Below, piece by piece: positions 39,658 to 47,014 of a DNA stretch of 64,000 nt. A program made the position numbers and the translations under genes. Each line of letters opens with the position of its first letter. Position 1 is the first letter of the stretch. Source of the DNA: an uncultured Collinsella sp. (GTDB lineage: Bacteria > Actinomycetota > Coriobacteriia > Coriobacteriales > Coriobacteriaceae); the NCBI GenBank assembly GCA_958443265.1, contig CAUCKA010000004.1:1-64000 (forward strand), given 5' to 3'. The notes beneath the pieces were generated by a model. That model was given only the letters and a program-made list of their open reading frames with translations, had not been told where the DNA came from and did no database searches.

Positions 39658-40491
39658 GTGAATATCAATGACTTCGATGTGCTCAATCGCATTAGCTCAA
39701 TCATCAACAGCGAGTTTGGGTCAAACGATGCCGCCATCGCTCGATATCTCATCGCTCACATTAGGCGTTCGAGCGAAATCAATGTTGCCGCAATAACCCG
39801 CGATGCATTCGTGACCCGTTCCGCTGTTCGTCGTTTCTGCAATCGATTGGGCTACCAGTCTCTTAGCGATTTGAAAGAATCATTTACTCAATCAGTCTTT
39901 CCAAGCGACTTAAGCCATCGAGAGGAGGAATTTGGCTACGAGGAGTACAGGGCAGAGCTCGACGTTCGCATGATCGAGATGTTCGCTGAGGTTGAAAGCG
40001 GCGTGTCCGATATCGCTATTAAGCACCTTGCCGACGAAATTGATGGCCATAAAAACGTTGAAATCTGGTGCACCAATAATGTGAGCGCCAATCTCGTACG
40101 ATTTCAGCAGGAAATGTTTTATGCGGGCAAGATAGTTCGCATAGTTGCTGGGGCTAACGTCGCGGAATTGAAAAACATGGGAGACGTTTCGCAGTCATTG
40201 ATAATTCTCGTATCGGTCTCCGGGCTATTTGCGTCACAGGCACGTGAGTATCTTGATTGCCGTTCGGGCAGGAAGATTCTAATTACTGCGTTTAGCAACG
40301 ATGACAAATCGAGGTCTTTTGACCGTGTATATCGTCTTGGTAATGCGGGAAACGGAATTGACCGACTCGGCGTTTATTCGAAATATGCCATGACTTATTT
40401 CTTCGACTTGCTATCGTCGTGTTACTTGAGTCGCTACCCCTGCACCAAGGGGGAGCCGCTCTATGGGTCTCCTTTGGCCTGGCCCGAGTAG
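39658..40491 (+). CDS. RpiR/MurR-family regulator
   Basis: Transcription regulator of 277 residues: N-terminal HTH (about 1-75, with NVAAITRDAFVTRSAVRRFCNRLGY) and a C-terminal SIS sugar-phosphate-binding domain (about 110-270) carrying SLIILVSVSGLF. It is divergent from the beta-glucoside operon and should control it in response to a sugar phosphate. Start: GTG 39658 lies five bases after GAGGG; an in-frame ATG at 39619 would add 13 residues but has no ribosome site and would run into the inverted repeat. The A/T content is somewhat higher than in flanking genes. Confidence 0.85.
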   Translation: MNINDFDVLNRISSIINSEFGSNDAAIARYLIAHIRRSSEINVAAITRDAFVTRSAVRRFCNRLGYQSLSDLKESFTQSVFPSDLSHREEEFGYEEYRAELDVRMIEMFAEVESGVSDIAIKHLADEIDGHKNVEIWCTNNVSANLVRFQQEMFYAGKIVRIVAGANVAELKNMGDVSQSLIILVSVSGLFASQAREYLDCRSGRKILITAFSNDDKSRSFDRVYRLGNAGNGIDRLGVYSKYAMTYFFDLLSSCYLSRYPCTKGEPLYGSPLAWPE

Positions 40492-40497
40492 TTCGGC

Positions 40498-40613
40498 TCT
40501 ATAGTTCTCCCGCCTAGAGAATGAGCGTGGATAATCTGCCACTTTGGCCTCAGAAACACGCCAAAAGTGGGAGATTATCCACGCTCGATGTCAAACGGGA
40601 GAAAATCCACGCT
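40498..40613. repeat. GAGCGTGGATAAT palindromic repeat
   Basis: GAGCGTGGATAATCT (40523-40537) and AGATTATCCACGCTC (40573-40587) continue inward with CCACTTTGGC/GCCAAAAGTGG, giving a ~26-bp stem. Outside it TTCTCCCG and CGGGAGAA also pair. Related words occur at 36419-36486. The rest of 40492-40922 holds only a tRNA promoter. Confidence 0.7.
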
Positions 40614-40830
40614 GAATTGTGCCGGTGAAGGCCGATCACGACCTATGTAATAAGCGCAAGGGATCCGTTATCGAGGATCGAGACTGCAGACATACTCCAT
40701 CACGCCAAAGTGTGCCCTTGGGAAATGACGCCAGCATTGCCAAATTCATCACTCCACATAATCAAACTCAGCAAAACCGCAGGTCACGGCTATATAGATA
40801 CGCCCGGAACCGTGTATCTAGAGGTTTTCG

Positions 40831-40860
40831 TTGACAGCCCCCAAGGTTGCATCGTATTAT
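40831..40860 (+). promoter_or_regulatory. Promoter of tRNA-Tyr/Thr/Met-tuf unit
   Basis: TTGACA (40831-40836) and TATTAT (40855-40860), spacer 18, about 60 bases upstream of tRNA-Tyr. Confidence 0.6.
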
Positions 40861-40922
40861 CTTCTTCGTTCGCGGGGGCGGCGGTCCAAAAGACCAAAGA
40901 ACCTGCGGATACTTGAACGATT

Positions 40923-41004
40923 GGGAGTTTGCCCGAGTGGTTAATGGGGACGGGCTGTAAACCCGTTGGCTCTGCCTACATAGGTTCGAATCCTATAGCT
41001 CCCA
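40923..41004 (+). tRNA. tRNA-Tyr (anticodon GTA)
   Basis: Acceptor GGGAGTT/AGCTCCC, anticodon loop CTGTAAA (GTA), a long variable arm as expected for bacterial tRNA-Tyr, T-loop GGTTCGAATCC. CCA is not encoded. Confidence 0.93.
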
Positions 41005-41014
41005 CCCGTCAAGT

Positions 41015-41090
41015 GCCTGTATAGCTCAGTCGGTAGAGCACTTCGTTGGTAACGAAGAGGTCACCAGTTCAAGTCTGGTTGCAGGCTCCA
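41015..41090 (+). tRNA. tRNA-Thr (anticodon GGT)
   Basis: Starts GCCTGTA and ends TGCAGGC plus TCCA; anticodon loop TTGGTAA (GGT), T-loop AGTTCAAGTCT. Complements tRNA-Thr(TGT) at 36.1 kb. Confidence 0.94.
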
Positions 41091-41093
41091 TCC

Positions 41094-41170
41094 GGCGGTG
41101 TAGCTCAGTTGGTTAGAGCACACGGTTCATACCCGTGGCGTCACTGGTTCGAATCCAGTCACCGCTACCA
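41094..41170 (+). tRNA. tRNA-Met (anticodon CAT)
   Basis: Acceptor GGCGGTG/CACCGCT, anticodon loop TTCATAC (CAT), T-loop GGTTCGAATCC, CCA encoded. The first base pair forms (G-T), so it looks elongator rather than initiator. Confidence 0.92.
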
Positions 41171-41181
41171 TAGGTAACACG

Positions 41182-41212
41182 GTGGCTTCTCAATAGTATG
41201 TTGAGAGGCCAC
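41182..41212 (+). promoter_or_regulatory. Hairpin between tRNA-Met and tuf
   Basis: GTGGCTTCTCAA/TTGAGAGGCCAC with a 7-nt loop and no T-run. It may guide processing of the tRNA-tuf transcript or structure the tuf leader. Confidence 0.45.
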
Positions 41213-41266
41213 TATGGTATAAAGGCAAAGTCCCGTCCGGGGACGACCTGTTAAGAGGAGGGCTTT

Positions 41267-42457
41267 ATGGCCAAAGAGAAGTTTGAGCGCACTAAGCCGC
41301 ATGTTAACATCGGCACCATTGGTCACGTCGACCACGGCAAGACCACGCTGACCGCTGCCATCACCAAGGTTCTCTCCGAGACCGAGGGCTGCAAGGCTGA
41401 CTTCACTGCGTTCGAGAACATCGACAAGGCTCCCGAGGAGCGCGAGCGCGGCATTACGATCTCCGTCTCCCACGTCGAGTACGAGACCGCTTCCCGTCAC
41501 TACGCTCACGTTGACTGCCCGGGCCACGCTGACTACGTCAAGAACATGATCTCCGGTGCTGCTCAGATGGACGGCGCTATCCTGGTCATCGCCGCTACCG
41601 ACGGCCCCATGGCTCAGACCCGCGAGCACATCCTGCTCGCCCGTCAGGTCGGCGTTCCCTACATCGTCGTCTTCCTGAACAAGTGCGACATGGTTGACGA
41701 TGACGAGCTCATCGACCTCGTCGAGATGGAGACCCGTGAGCTCCTCTCCGAGTACGATTTCCCCGGCGATGACATCCCCGTCATCCGTGGTTCCGCTCTG
41801 GGCGCTCTCGAGGGCGACGCCAAGTGGATGGACGCTATCCGCGAGCTCATGAACGCTGTCGACGAGTACATCCCGACGCCTGCTCGTAACAACGACCTCC
41901 CGTTCCTGATGGCCGTTGAGGACGTTATGACCATCTCCGGCCGTGGTACCGTTGCTACCGGCCGTGTCGAGCGCGGTGAGCTCAAGCTCAACGAGCCCGT
42001 CGAGATTGTCGGCATCAAGGATACCCAGAACACCGTTGTTACCGGTATCGAGATGTTCCGTAAGTCCATGGACTTCTGCGAGGCTGGCGACAACGTCGGT
42101 CTGCTGCTCCGCGGCATCAAGCGTGAGGACATCGAGCGCGGCCAGGTTCTCTGCAAGCCCGGTTCGGTTACCCCGCACACCAAGTTCACCGGTGAGATCT
42201 ACGTTCTGACCAAGGAGGAGGGCGGCCGTCACACCCCGTTCTTCGATGGCTATCGTCCTCAGTTCTACTTCCGTACCACCGACGTTACCGGTACGGTCAA
42301 GCTCCCCGAGGGCACCGAGATGGCTATGCCTGGTGACCACATCACCATCGAGGGCGACCTCATCCACCCGATCGCCATGGAGGAGGGCCTGCGCTTCGCT
42401 ATCCGCGAGGGTGGCCACACCGTCGGTTCGGGCATCGTCTCCACGATCATTGAGTAA
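41267..42457 (+). CDS. tuf: Elongation factor Tu
   Basis: GTPase that delivers aminoacyl-tRNA to the ribosome. It has 396 residues. G1 GHVDHGKT is at about 18-25, G3 DCPGHADY and G4 NKCD follow, and the C-terminal barrels end in GGHTVGSGIVSTIIE. The codon choice is strongly biased, as expected for a very highly expressed gene. AAGAGGAGGG precedes ATG. Here tuf lies downstream of three tRNAs rather than after fusA, an arrangement that resembles the tRNA-tufB operon of E. coli (known there). Confidence 0.98.
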   Translation: MAKEKFERTKPHVNIGTIGHVDHGKTTLTAAITKVLSETEGCKADFTAFENIDKAPEERERGITISVSHVEYETASRHYAHVDCPGHADYVKNMISGAAQMDGAILVIAATDGPMAQTREHILLARQVGVPYIVVFLNKCDMVDDDELIDLVEMETRELLSEYDFPGDDIPVIRGSALGALEGDAKWMDAIRELMNAVDEYIPTPARNNDLPFLMAVEDVMTISGRGTVATGRVERGELKLNEPVEIVGIKDTQNTVVTGIEMFRKSMDFCEAGDNVGLLLRGIKREDIERGQVLCKPGSVTPHTKFTGEIYVLTKEEGGRHTPFFDGYRPQFYFRTTDVTGTVKLPEGTEMAMPGDHITIEGDLIHPIAMEEGLRFAIREGGHTVGSGIVSTIIE

Positions 42458-42485
42458 ATTAGCTCTCTGATATAGCTGACTTAGA

Positions 42486-42519
42486 GAACCCGGCACTTAT
42501 ATGGGTGCCGGGTTCTTTT
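42486..42519 (+). terminator. Terminator after tuf
   Basis: GAACCCGGCAC/GTGCCGGGTTC with an 8-nt loop and TTTTC. Confidence 0.9.
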
Positions 42520-42661
42520 CTGCAATGGATATTGAGCCGTTGCTGGTGTCCAGAGGATCGATAATGGTTCTGGGTACACCGTCGATTAGATCTCGCTGGC
42601 CCCATTGATGTGTTCCAAATATGAATGGATCCACCGAGAACCAATTGATTCGAGGTTTTCA

Positions 42662-42689
42662 TTGACAGCACTTACATAGAGCTGATAAA
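42662..42689 (+). promoter_or_regulatory. Promoter of rpmG
   Basis: TTGACA (42662-42667) and GATAAA (42684-42689), 16-base spacer, 48 bases before the rpmG start. Confidence 0.6.
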
Positions 42690-42736
42690 GTACCATCTCG
42701 TGCCCGTACGGGGCGGAAATGAAAGGTTCAGGATAA

Positions 42737-42886
42737 ATGCGTACTCTAGTTACTCTTGCGTGCACTGAGTGCAAGCGCCGCAACTATACGACCACCAAGA
42801 ACAAGTCGAACATGCCTGATCGTATGGAGATCAAGAAGTATTGCCCCTGGTGCCGTCACCACACGTTGCACAAAGAGACTCGCTAG
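42737..42886 (+). CDS. rpmG: 50S ribosomal protein L33
   Basis: Large-subunit ribosomal protein of 49 residues: MRTLVTLACTECKRRNYTTT at the start, then KNKSNMPDRMEIKKYCPWC. The two CxxC pairs (Cys 9/12 and 36/39) make this the zinc-binding L33 form. It is too short for simple ORF listings. AGGTTCAGGA precedes ATG. Its neighbours tuf, tRNA-Trp, secE and nusG are the standard context in Firmicutes and Actinobacteria. Confidence 0.93.
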   Translation: MRTLVTLACTECKRRNYTTTKNKSNMPDRMEIKKYCPWCRHHTLHKETR

Positions 42887-42899
42887 TCTCTAGTCATAT

Positions 42900-42975
42900 A
42901 CGCCAGTAGTTCAATTGGTAGAGCATCGGTCTCCAAAACCGAGTGTTGAGGGTTCGAGTCCTTCCTGGCGTGCCA
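42900..42975 (+). tRNA. tRNA-Trp (anticodon CCA)
   Basis: Acceptor ACGCCAG/CTGGCGT, anticodon loop CTCCAAA (CCA), T-loop GGTTCGAGTCC, discriminator G and encoded CCA. It sits between rpmG and secE, as in many Gram-positive genomes. Confidence 0.95.
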
Positions 42976-43051
42976 GTCATTATTCCGTAAGCTCCCAATT
43001 GGGGGCTTACGGTTTACTCATGTATAAGCGCATTGCGCGGAGGTAACCCAA

Positions 43052-43390
43052 ATGGCCAACAAGAAGAACAAGAAGAAGGCTCAGCAGTCGGCACCTGTCA
43101 ATAACGCTGCCGCCAACTCCAAGGTTGAGGCCAAGAAGGCCGTTGCCAAGAAGAACGAGAAGGCTGCGAAGTCCAAGAAGAACGAGAAGCCTGGTTTCTT
43201 CGCCCGCACCAAGAAGTATTTCGCTTCGGTGAAGTCCGAGATGAAGCGTGTCACGTGGCCCGATAAGAAGGAGCTCGTGAACTACTCGGTCGTCGTTTGC
43301 GCTTCTCTGATCGTCGTCGGCGTCGTCATCGCTCTGCTCGATGCTGGCTTTGGCGAGGCTCTTGCTCTGTTCTCTGGATTGAGGGGCTAA
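43052..43390 (+). CDS. secE: Protein translocase subunit SecE
   Basis: Essential membrane subunit that clamps SecY. It has 112 residues: a very basic, Lys/Ala-rich cytosolic N-terminal extension (about 1-47), the conserved amphipathic segment FFARTKKYFASVKSEMKRVTW, and one transmembrane helix (about 76-98). Single-helix SecE is the usual form outside Enterobacteria. GGAGG lies eight bases before ATG. The nusG gene begins four bases after the stop. Confidence 0.93.
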   Translation: MANKKNKKKAQQSAPVNNAAANSKVEAKKAVAKKNEKAAKSKKNEKPGFFARTKKYFASVKSEMKRVTWPDKKELVNYSVVVCASLIVVGVVIALLDAGFGEALALFSGLRG

Positions 43391-43393
43391 ACC

Positions 43394-43930
43394 ATGTCTA
43401 AGCGTTGGTACGTCGTTCACACTTACTCTGGATACGAGAACCGCGTTAAGTCCGATCTCGAGCATCGCATCGAGACCATGGGCATGCAGGACCGTATCTT
43501 TGATATCGAGATTCCTATGGAGCGCGTCACCGAGATCAAAGAGGGTGGCAAGCGCGAGACCAAGGATTCCAAGATCTTCCCGGGTTATGTCCTGGTCCGC
43601 ATGGAGATGGATGACGATGCTTGGACGTGTGTTCGCAACACGCCCGGCGTCACCGGTTTCCTAGGCGGCAACGGCAAGCCCGCTCCGCTTTCCCGTGACG
43701 AGTACAACAAGATGACTCGTCGTCCCGGTAAGGGCGATTCGCCCAAGCGCACCTCGGTTGATATTCAGGTCGGCACGTCCGTCCGCGTCACCGATGGCCC
43801 GCTTACCGACTTTGATGGCAAGGTCTCCGAGGTTAACACCGAGGCCGGCAAGCTCAAGGTCACGCTGATGATCTTTGGCCGCGAGACGCCGGTCGAGCTC
43901 GACTTTAACCAGGTCGCTGTCATCGCTTAA
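43394..43930 (+). CDS. nusG: Transcription termination/antitermination factor NusG
   Basis: Binds RNA polymerase and couples it to Rho or the ribosome. It has 178 residues. The NGN domain begins KRWYVVHTYSGYENRVKSDL and includes FPGYVLVRMEMDD and TPGVTGFLG; the KOW domain near 125-178 has VRVTDGPLTDFDGKVSEV and LDFNQV. No extra inserted domain beyond an ordinary linker. Three bases after secE, in the usual secE-nusG-rplK-rplA order. Confidence 0.96.
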   Translation: MSKRWYVVHTYSGYENRVKSDLEHRIETMGMQDRIFDIEIPMERVTEIKEGGKRETKDSKIFPGYVLVRMEMDDDAWTCVRNTPGVTGFLGGNGKPAPLSRDEYNKMTRRPGKGDSPKRTSVDIQVGTSVRVTDGPLTDFDGKVSEVNTEAGKLKVTLMIFGRETPVELDFNQVAVIA

Positions 43931-44050
43931 GTTTTCGTCCGTTCGCGCGAGCGTGCTTCTTCTGTGACTGCTCATCTCAGGAGTGCTTCTAACACGTGCG
44001 TGCTTACGATATAGCAAGTACTTCACACTCGTGATTCGAAAGGAATGACC

Positions 44051-44479
44051 ATGGCTGAGAAGAAGGTTGCCAACGTCATTAAGCTCCAGATTCCTGCTGG
44101 TGCAGCTAACCCCGCTCCTCCCGTCGGCCCCGCCCTGGGCGCTGCTGGCGTGAACATCATGCAGTTCTGCCAGGCCTTTAACGCCGAGACGCAGGACAAG
44201 AAGGGCGACATCATCCCCGTTGAGATCTCTGTCTACGAGGACAAGTCCTTCTCCTTCATCACCAAGACCCCGCCGGCGGCTCACCTCATCAAGAAGGAGC
44301 TGAACCTCAAGTCTGGTTCCGCTAAGCCCCAGGCCGACAAGGTCGGTCAGCTCTCCCAGGAGCAGCTCACCAAGATCGCCGAGATCAAGATGCCGGACCT
44401 CAATGCCAACGACATTGACGCCGCCAAGAAGATCATCGCCGGTACCGCCCGTTCCATGGGCGTCACCATCGCTGAGTAG
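44051..44479 (+). CDS. rplK: 50S ribosomal protein L11
   Basis: Ribosomal protein of 142 residues at the GTPase-associated centre, needed for RelA activation. The N-terminal domain contains IKLQIPAGAANPAPPVGPALG and the C-terminal rRNA-binding domain ends in GTARSMGVTIAE. ATG 44051 is chosen: AAGGA is six bases upstream; an in-frame ATG at 44045 lies on the ribosome site. The 120 bases between nusG and rplK look like a leader with its own start signals. Confidence 0.95.
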   Translation: MAEKKVANVIKLQIPAGAANPAPPVGPALGAAGVNIMQFCQAFNAETQDKKGDIIPVEISVYEDKSFSFITKTPPAAHLIKKELNLKSGSAKPQADKVGQLSQEQLTKIAEIKMPDLNANDIDAAKKIIAGTARSMGVTIAE

Positions 44480-44496
44480 CGATTTCTTTAGGTAAT

Positions 44497-44557
44497 GATG
44501 GGTGCTCCGACCGGGGCGCCCGTTAAATGTGTGCAATAGGGCACACGATACGATGTG
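44497..44557 (+). promoter_or_regulatory. Structured leader between rplK and rplA
   Basis: Two adjacent hairpins: GGGTGCTCC/GGGGCGCCC and GTGTGC/GGCACAC. L1 and L11 operons are often regulated by L1 binding to a leader that mimics 23S rRNA; this is a possible site, not established here. Confidence 0.35.
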
Positions 44558-44596
44558 GGAGGGCTCACGCCCGTTTAACCACAGGAGGTAATGCAC

Positions 44597-45304
44597 ATGG
44601 CTAAGCATGGTAAGAGCTATAACGCCGCTGCCGAGAAGATCGACCGCGCCACGCTCTACACCCCCCTTCAGGCTGCCAAGCTCATTAAGGAGCTCGACAC
44701 CGCCAAGTTCGACGAGACCGTCGAGGCCCACTTCCGTCTGGGCATCGATACTCGTAAGGCTGACCAGAACATCCGTGGTTCCATCTCCCTGCCCCACGGC
44801 ACCGGCAAGACCGTTCGTGTTGCCGTCTTCGCCGAGGGCGAGAAGGCCCGCGAGGCCGAGGCTGCCGGCGCCGACATCATCGGTTCCGACGAGCTCGTCG
44901 CCCAGATCCAGAAGGGCGAGATCAACTTCGACGCCGCTATCGCTACGCCGAACATGATGGCCAAGGTTGGCCGCATCGGTAAGATCCTTGGTCCCCGTGG
45001 CCTCATGCCGAACCCCAAGCTCGGCACCGTGACCATGGACGTCGCCAAGATGGTCTCCGAGCTCAAGGCCGGCCGCGTTGAGTATCGCGCCGACCGTTAC
45101 GGCATCTGCCACGTGCCCCTGGGCAAGAAGTCCTTCTCTGAGCAGCAGCTCGTCGAGAACTACGCTGCCCTGTACACCGAGATCCTGCGCGTCAAGCCCT
45201 CTTCTGCTAAGGGCAAGTACGTCAAGTCCATCTCCGTGTCTTCCACCATGGGCCCTGGCGTCAAGGTCGATCCCGCTATCCAGCGCGACTTCCTGGCTGA
45301 GTAA
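44597..45304 (+). CDS. rplA: 50S ribosomal protein L1
   Basis: Ribosomal protein of 235 residues that forms the L1 stalk and represses its own operon in many bacteria. Features: AHFRLGIDTRKADQNIRGS, GADIIGSDELVAQIQKGEINFD, and the signature NPKLGTVTMDV. ATG 44597 lies eight bases after AGGAGG; an in-frame ATG at 44591 is closer than ideal. rplJ-rplL do not follow here: a strong terminator ends the operon. Confidence 0.95.
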   Translation: MAKHGKSYNAAAEKIDRATLYTPLQAAKLIKELDTAKFDETVEAHFRLGIDTRKADQNIRGSISLPHGTGKTVRVAVFAEGEKAREAEAAGADIIGSDELVAQIQKGEINFDAAIATPNMMAKVGRIGKILGPRGLMPNPKLGTVTMDVAKMVSELKAGRVEYRADRYGICHVPLGKKSFSEQQLVENYAALYTEILRVKPSSAKGKYVKSISVSSTMGPGVKVDPAIQRDFLAE

Positions 45305-45341
45305 CTAACAGTTACTGCCTGAGCAAAGCAAGCATTGCTAA

Positions 45342-45383
45342 AGAGACCCGGTTCTGCCTCGTGCAGGACCGGGTCTCTTGCTT
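45342..45383 (+). terminator. Terminator after rplA
   Basis: AGAGACCCGGT/ACCGGGTCTCT, with inner CTGC/GCAG, followed by TGCTTTT. Confidence 0.85.
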
Positions 45384-45393
45384 TTGAGTCAAC

Positions 45394-45434
45394 GAAACCA
45401 CCACGAAGGGGACAGGCACCCTTGTGGTGGTTTT
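45394..45434 (+). repeat. GGGACAGG-loop hairpin, copy 3
   Basis: AAACCACCACGAA and TTGTGGTGGTTT enclose GGGGACAGGCACC. Reads in the direction of the upstream genes; it lies just past the rplA terminator. Confidence 0.75.
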
Positions 45435-45490
45435 ACTTGTGTTGTACTTTAGCGCGATGTAGTACTACCCGAGGCCGAAGGGAGCCCAAC

Positions 45491-45550
45491 ATGTTTAAGA
45501 ACACGCAACAGCTCCTAGGCCTAGCGCTACTAGATTGGATAGCGCGCTAG
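45491..45550 (+). CDS. Leucine-rich leader peptide of the leu attenuator
   Basis: Encodes 19 residues, MFKNTQQLLGLALLDWIAR. Five of the 19 are leucine, and four of those five use CTA, a codon rarely seen in this genome's genes. It sits upstream of a leuA remnant with overlapping hairpins between. That is the design of amino-acid attenuation: slow translation of the Leu codons when charged tRNA-Leu is scarce lets an antiterminator form. A GAAGGGAG ribosome site lies upstream of ATG. Confidence 0.75.
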   Translation: MFKNTQQLLGLALLDWIAR

Positions 45551-45637
45551 GGTTGTAATCTCGCTATAACGATTTGTTGTACCCGGGTGCGCTATCGTCT
45601 GCCGCTTTCAGGCGTGATGAGCGACACGGGTATTTTT
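45538..45637 (+). promoter_or_regulatory. leu transcription attenuator
   Basis: The terminator stem runs from TACCCGGGTGCGCTATC (45580-45596) to GATGAGCGACACGGGTA (ending 45632) and is followed by TTTTT (45633-45637). The segment GATAGCGC (45538-45545), at the end of the leader peptide, is an exact complement of GCGCTATC (45589-45596) inside the left terminator arm and so can act as antiterminator. A ribosome stalled at the CTA codons leaves 45538-45545 free; one that reaches the stop codon covers it. Confidence 0.65.
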
Positions 45638-45703
45638 CTATCTCTAGGCCTTCTCTCTCTCCTGAAAGCCATCTGTCATAAAACGGTCAATCAGGAGGAA
45701 CAT

Positions 45704-46280
45704 ATAAGCCGCAAAATCACAATCTTTGACGCCACCCTGTGCGACGGTGAGCAGTCGCCGGGCGCCAGCATGAATACCGAGGAAAAGCTCTTCATCGCCC
45801 GCCAGCTGGTGCGCATGAACGTGGACGTTATCGAGGCGGGCTTTCCCATCTCGAGTCCTGGTGACTTTCGCTCCGTACAGGAGATTGGCAAGATTGCGGG
45901 CGACCGATGCACGGTATGCGGCCTGACGCGCGCTGTCGACAGGGATATCGAAGTGGCTGCAGAGGCGCTCAAAACGGCCTAGAGGCCCCGTATCCATACA
46001 GGGCTGGGTGTGAGCACCAGTCACCTGCGCGACAAGCTCCATATGACTGAGGAAAGGGCAATTGAGTGAGCGATCCATGCCGTCAAACATGCTCGCAAGT
46101 TCGTTGACGATGTTGAGTTTTATGCCGAGGATGCCGGCCGCTCCGATCAGGAGTTTCTGGTGCGCATTATCGAGGCGGCCGTAAAGGCCGGTGCCACGGT
46201 CGTGAACATCCCCGATACGATGGGCTACAACATGCCGTGGGACTTTGGCGCCCGCATCCGTGACCTGCGCGGGCGCTGCG
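45704..46280 (+). pseudogene. leuA: leuA remnant (2-isopropylmalate synthase)
   Basis: The reading frame shows clear LeuA: ITIFDATLCDGEQSPGASMN, then IEAGFPISSPGDF, and further on DVEFYAEDAGRSDQEFL and GATVVNIPDTMGYN. It is dead for three reasons. The expected start after AGGAGG (45693-45698) is ATA (45704) instead of ATG. There are in-frame stops TAG at 45980-45982 and TGA at about 46067. And the gene ends near residue 190 where it joins a leuB fragment. Nonsense rather than frameshift changes suggest decay after loss of selection. Confidence 0.85.
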
Positions 46281-46910
46281 GGTGCGGCCGGTCAGCGTGC
46301 GGTCGACGTGATGGAGTATCGCGAGTACGAGATTGAGCGCATTGCGCGCCAGGCATTTGAGGCGGCGCGCAAACGTCGCGGCAAGGTGACGAGCGTTGAT
46401 AAGCGCAACGTGCTGGAGACGAGCCGCATGTGGCGCGAGATCGTGCATCGCGTGCAAGACGAGGAGTACTCCGACGTGGAGCTTGAGGACCTGCTCGTCG
46501 ACAACGCCGCCATGCAGCTCATCAGTCGACCGGCAGACTTTGACGTCGTGGTGACGGAGAACATGTTCGGCGACATCCTGTCCGATGAGGCGGCTCAGAT
46601 TACCGGATCGCTCGGTATGCTTGCCTCTGCCTCGCTGGATGATGGCGTATCGCTGTTTGGGCCGAGCGCTGGCAGCGCTCCTGACATCGCGGGGCTCGGC
46701 GTGGCCAATCCGCTGGCTCAAATCTTGTCGGTGGCGATGCTGCTGACCTACGCGCTCGACATGGGCGAGCAAGCCGCGTGGATCGAGAGCGCCGTGGCGC
46801 GCGTGCTCGACGAGGGCTGGCGCACCCGTGACATCGCCGATGTCAACACCCCGGCAGATAAGATCCTCGGCACCACGACGATGGGCGACAAGGTCGTTGC
46901 CGCGCTGTAG
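46281..46910 (+). pseudogene. leuB: leuB remnant (3-isopropylmalate dehydrogenase, C-terminal part)
   Basis: About 200 codons remain: RAVDVMEYREYEIERIARQA, KVTSVDKRNVLETSRMWREI, VTENMFGDILSDEAAQ and GSAPDIAGLGVANPLAQILS, ending DKVVAAL. The frame is open but the first ~150 residues of LeuB are missing; the sequence runs straight out of leuA in a different frame. leuC and leuD, expected between, are absent, so one deletion can explain the fusion. It could not encode an active dehydrogenase. Confidence 0.85.
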
Positions 46911-46937
46911 GCGATGCCGATTCAAGCTGTCAAATAT

Positions 46938-46990
46938 CTCAATCTGTAACATCTAAGGGGCAAAATCGTTCCTACCTGTTACAGATTGAG
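46938..46990. repeat. TGTTACAG inverted repeat, copy 3
   Basis: CTCAATCTGTAACA and TGTTACAGATTGAG with a 25-base spacer. First of the second tandem pair. The 46911-47261 gap holds this pair and one GGGACAGG-family hairpin, no gene. Confidence 0.8.
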
Positions 46991-47014
46991 ATTTTCGGCC
47001 GAGCATCCGTGGTC

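Noticed and set aside
40619..40834. Short open frame of 71 codons before the tRNA cluster.
   Set aside because: No ribosome site, no start with normal codon bias, no recognisable sequence, and it overlaps the tRNA promoter.
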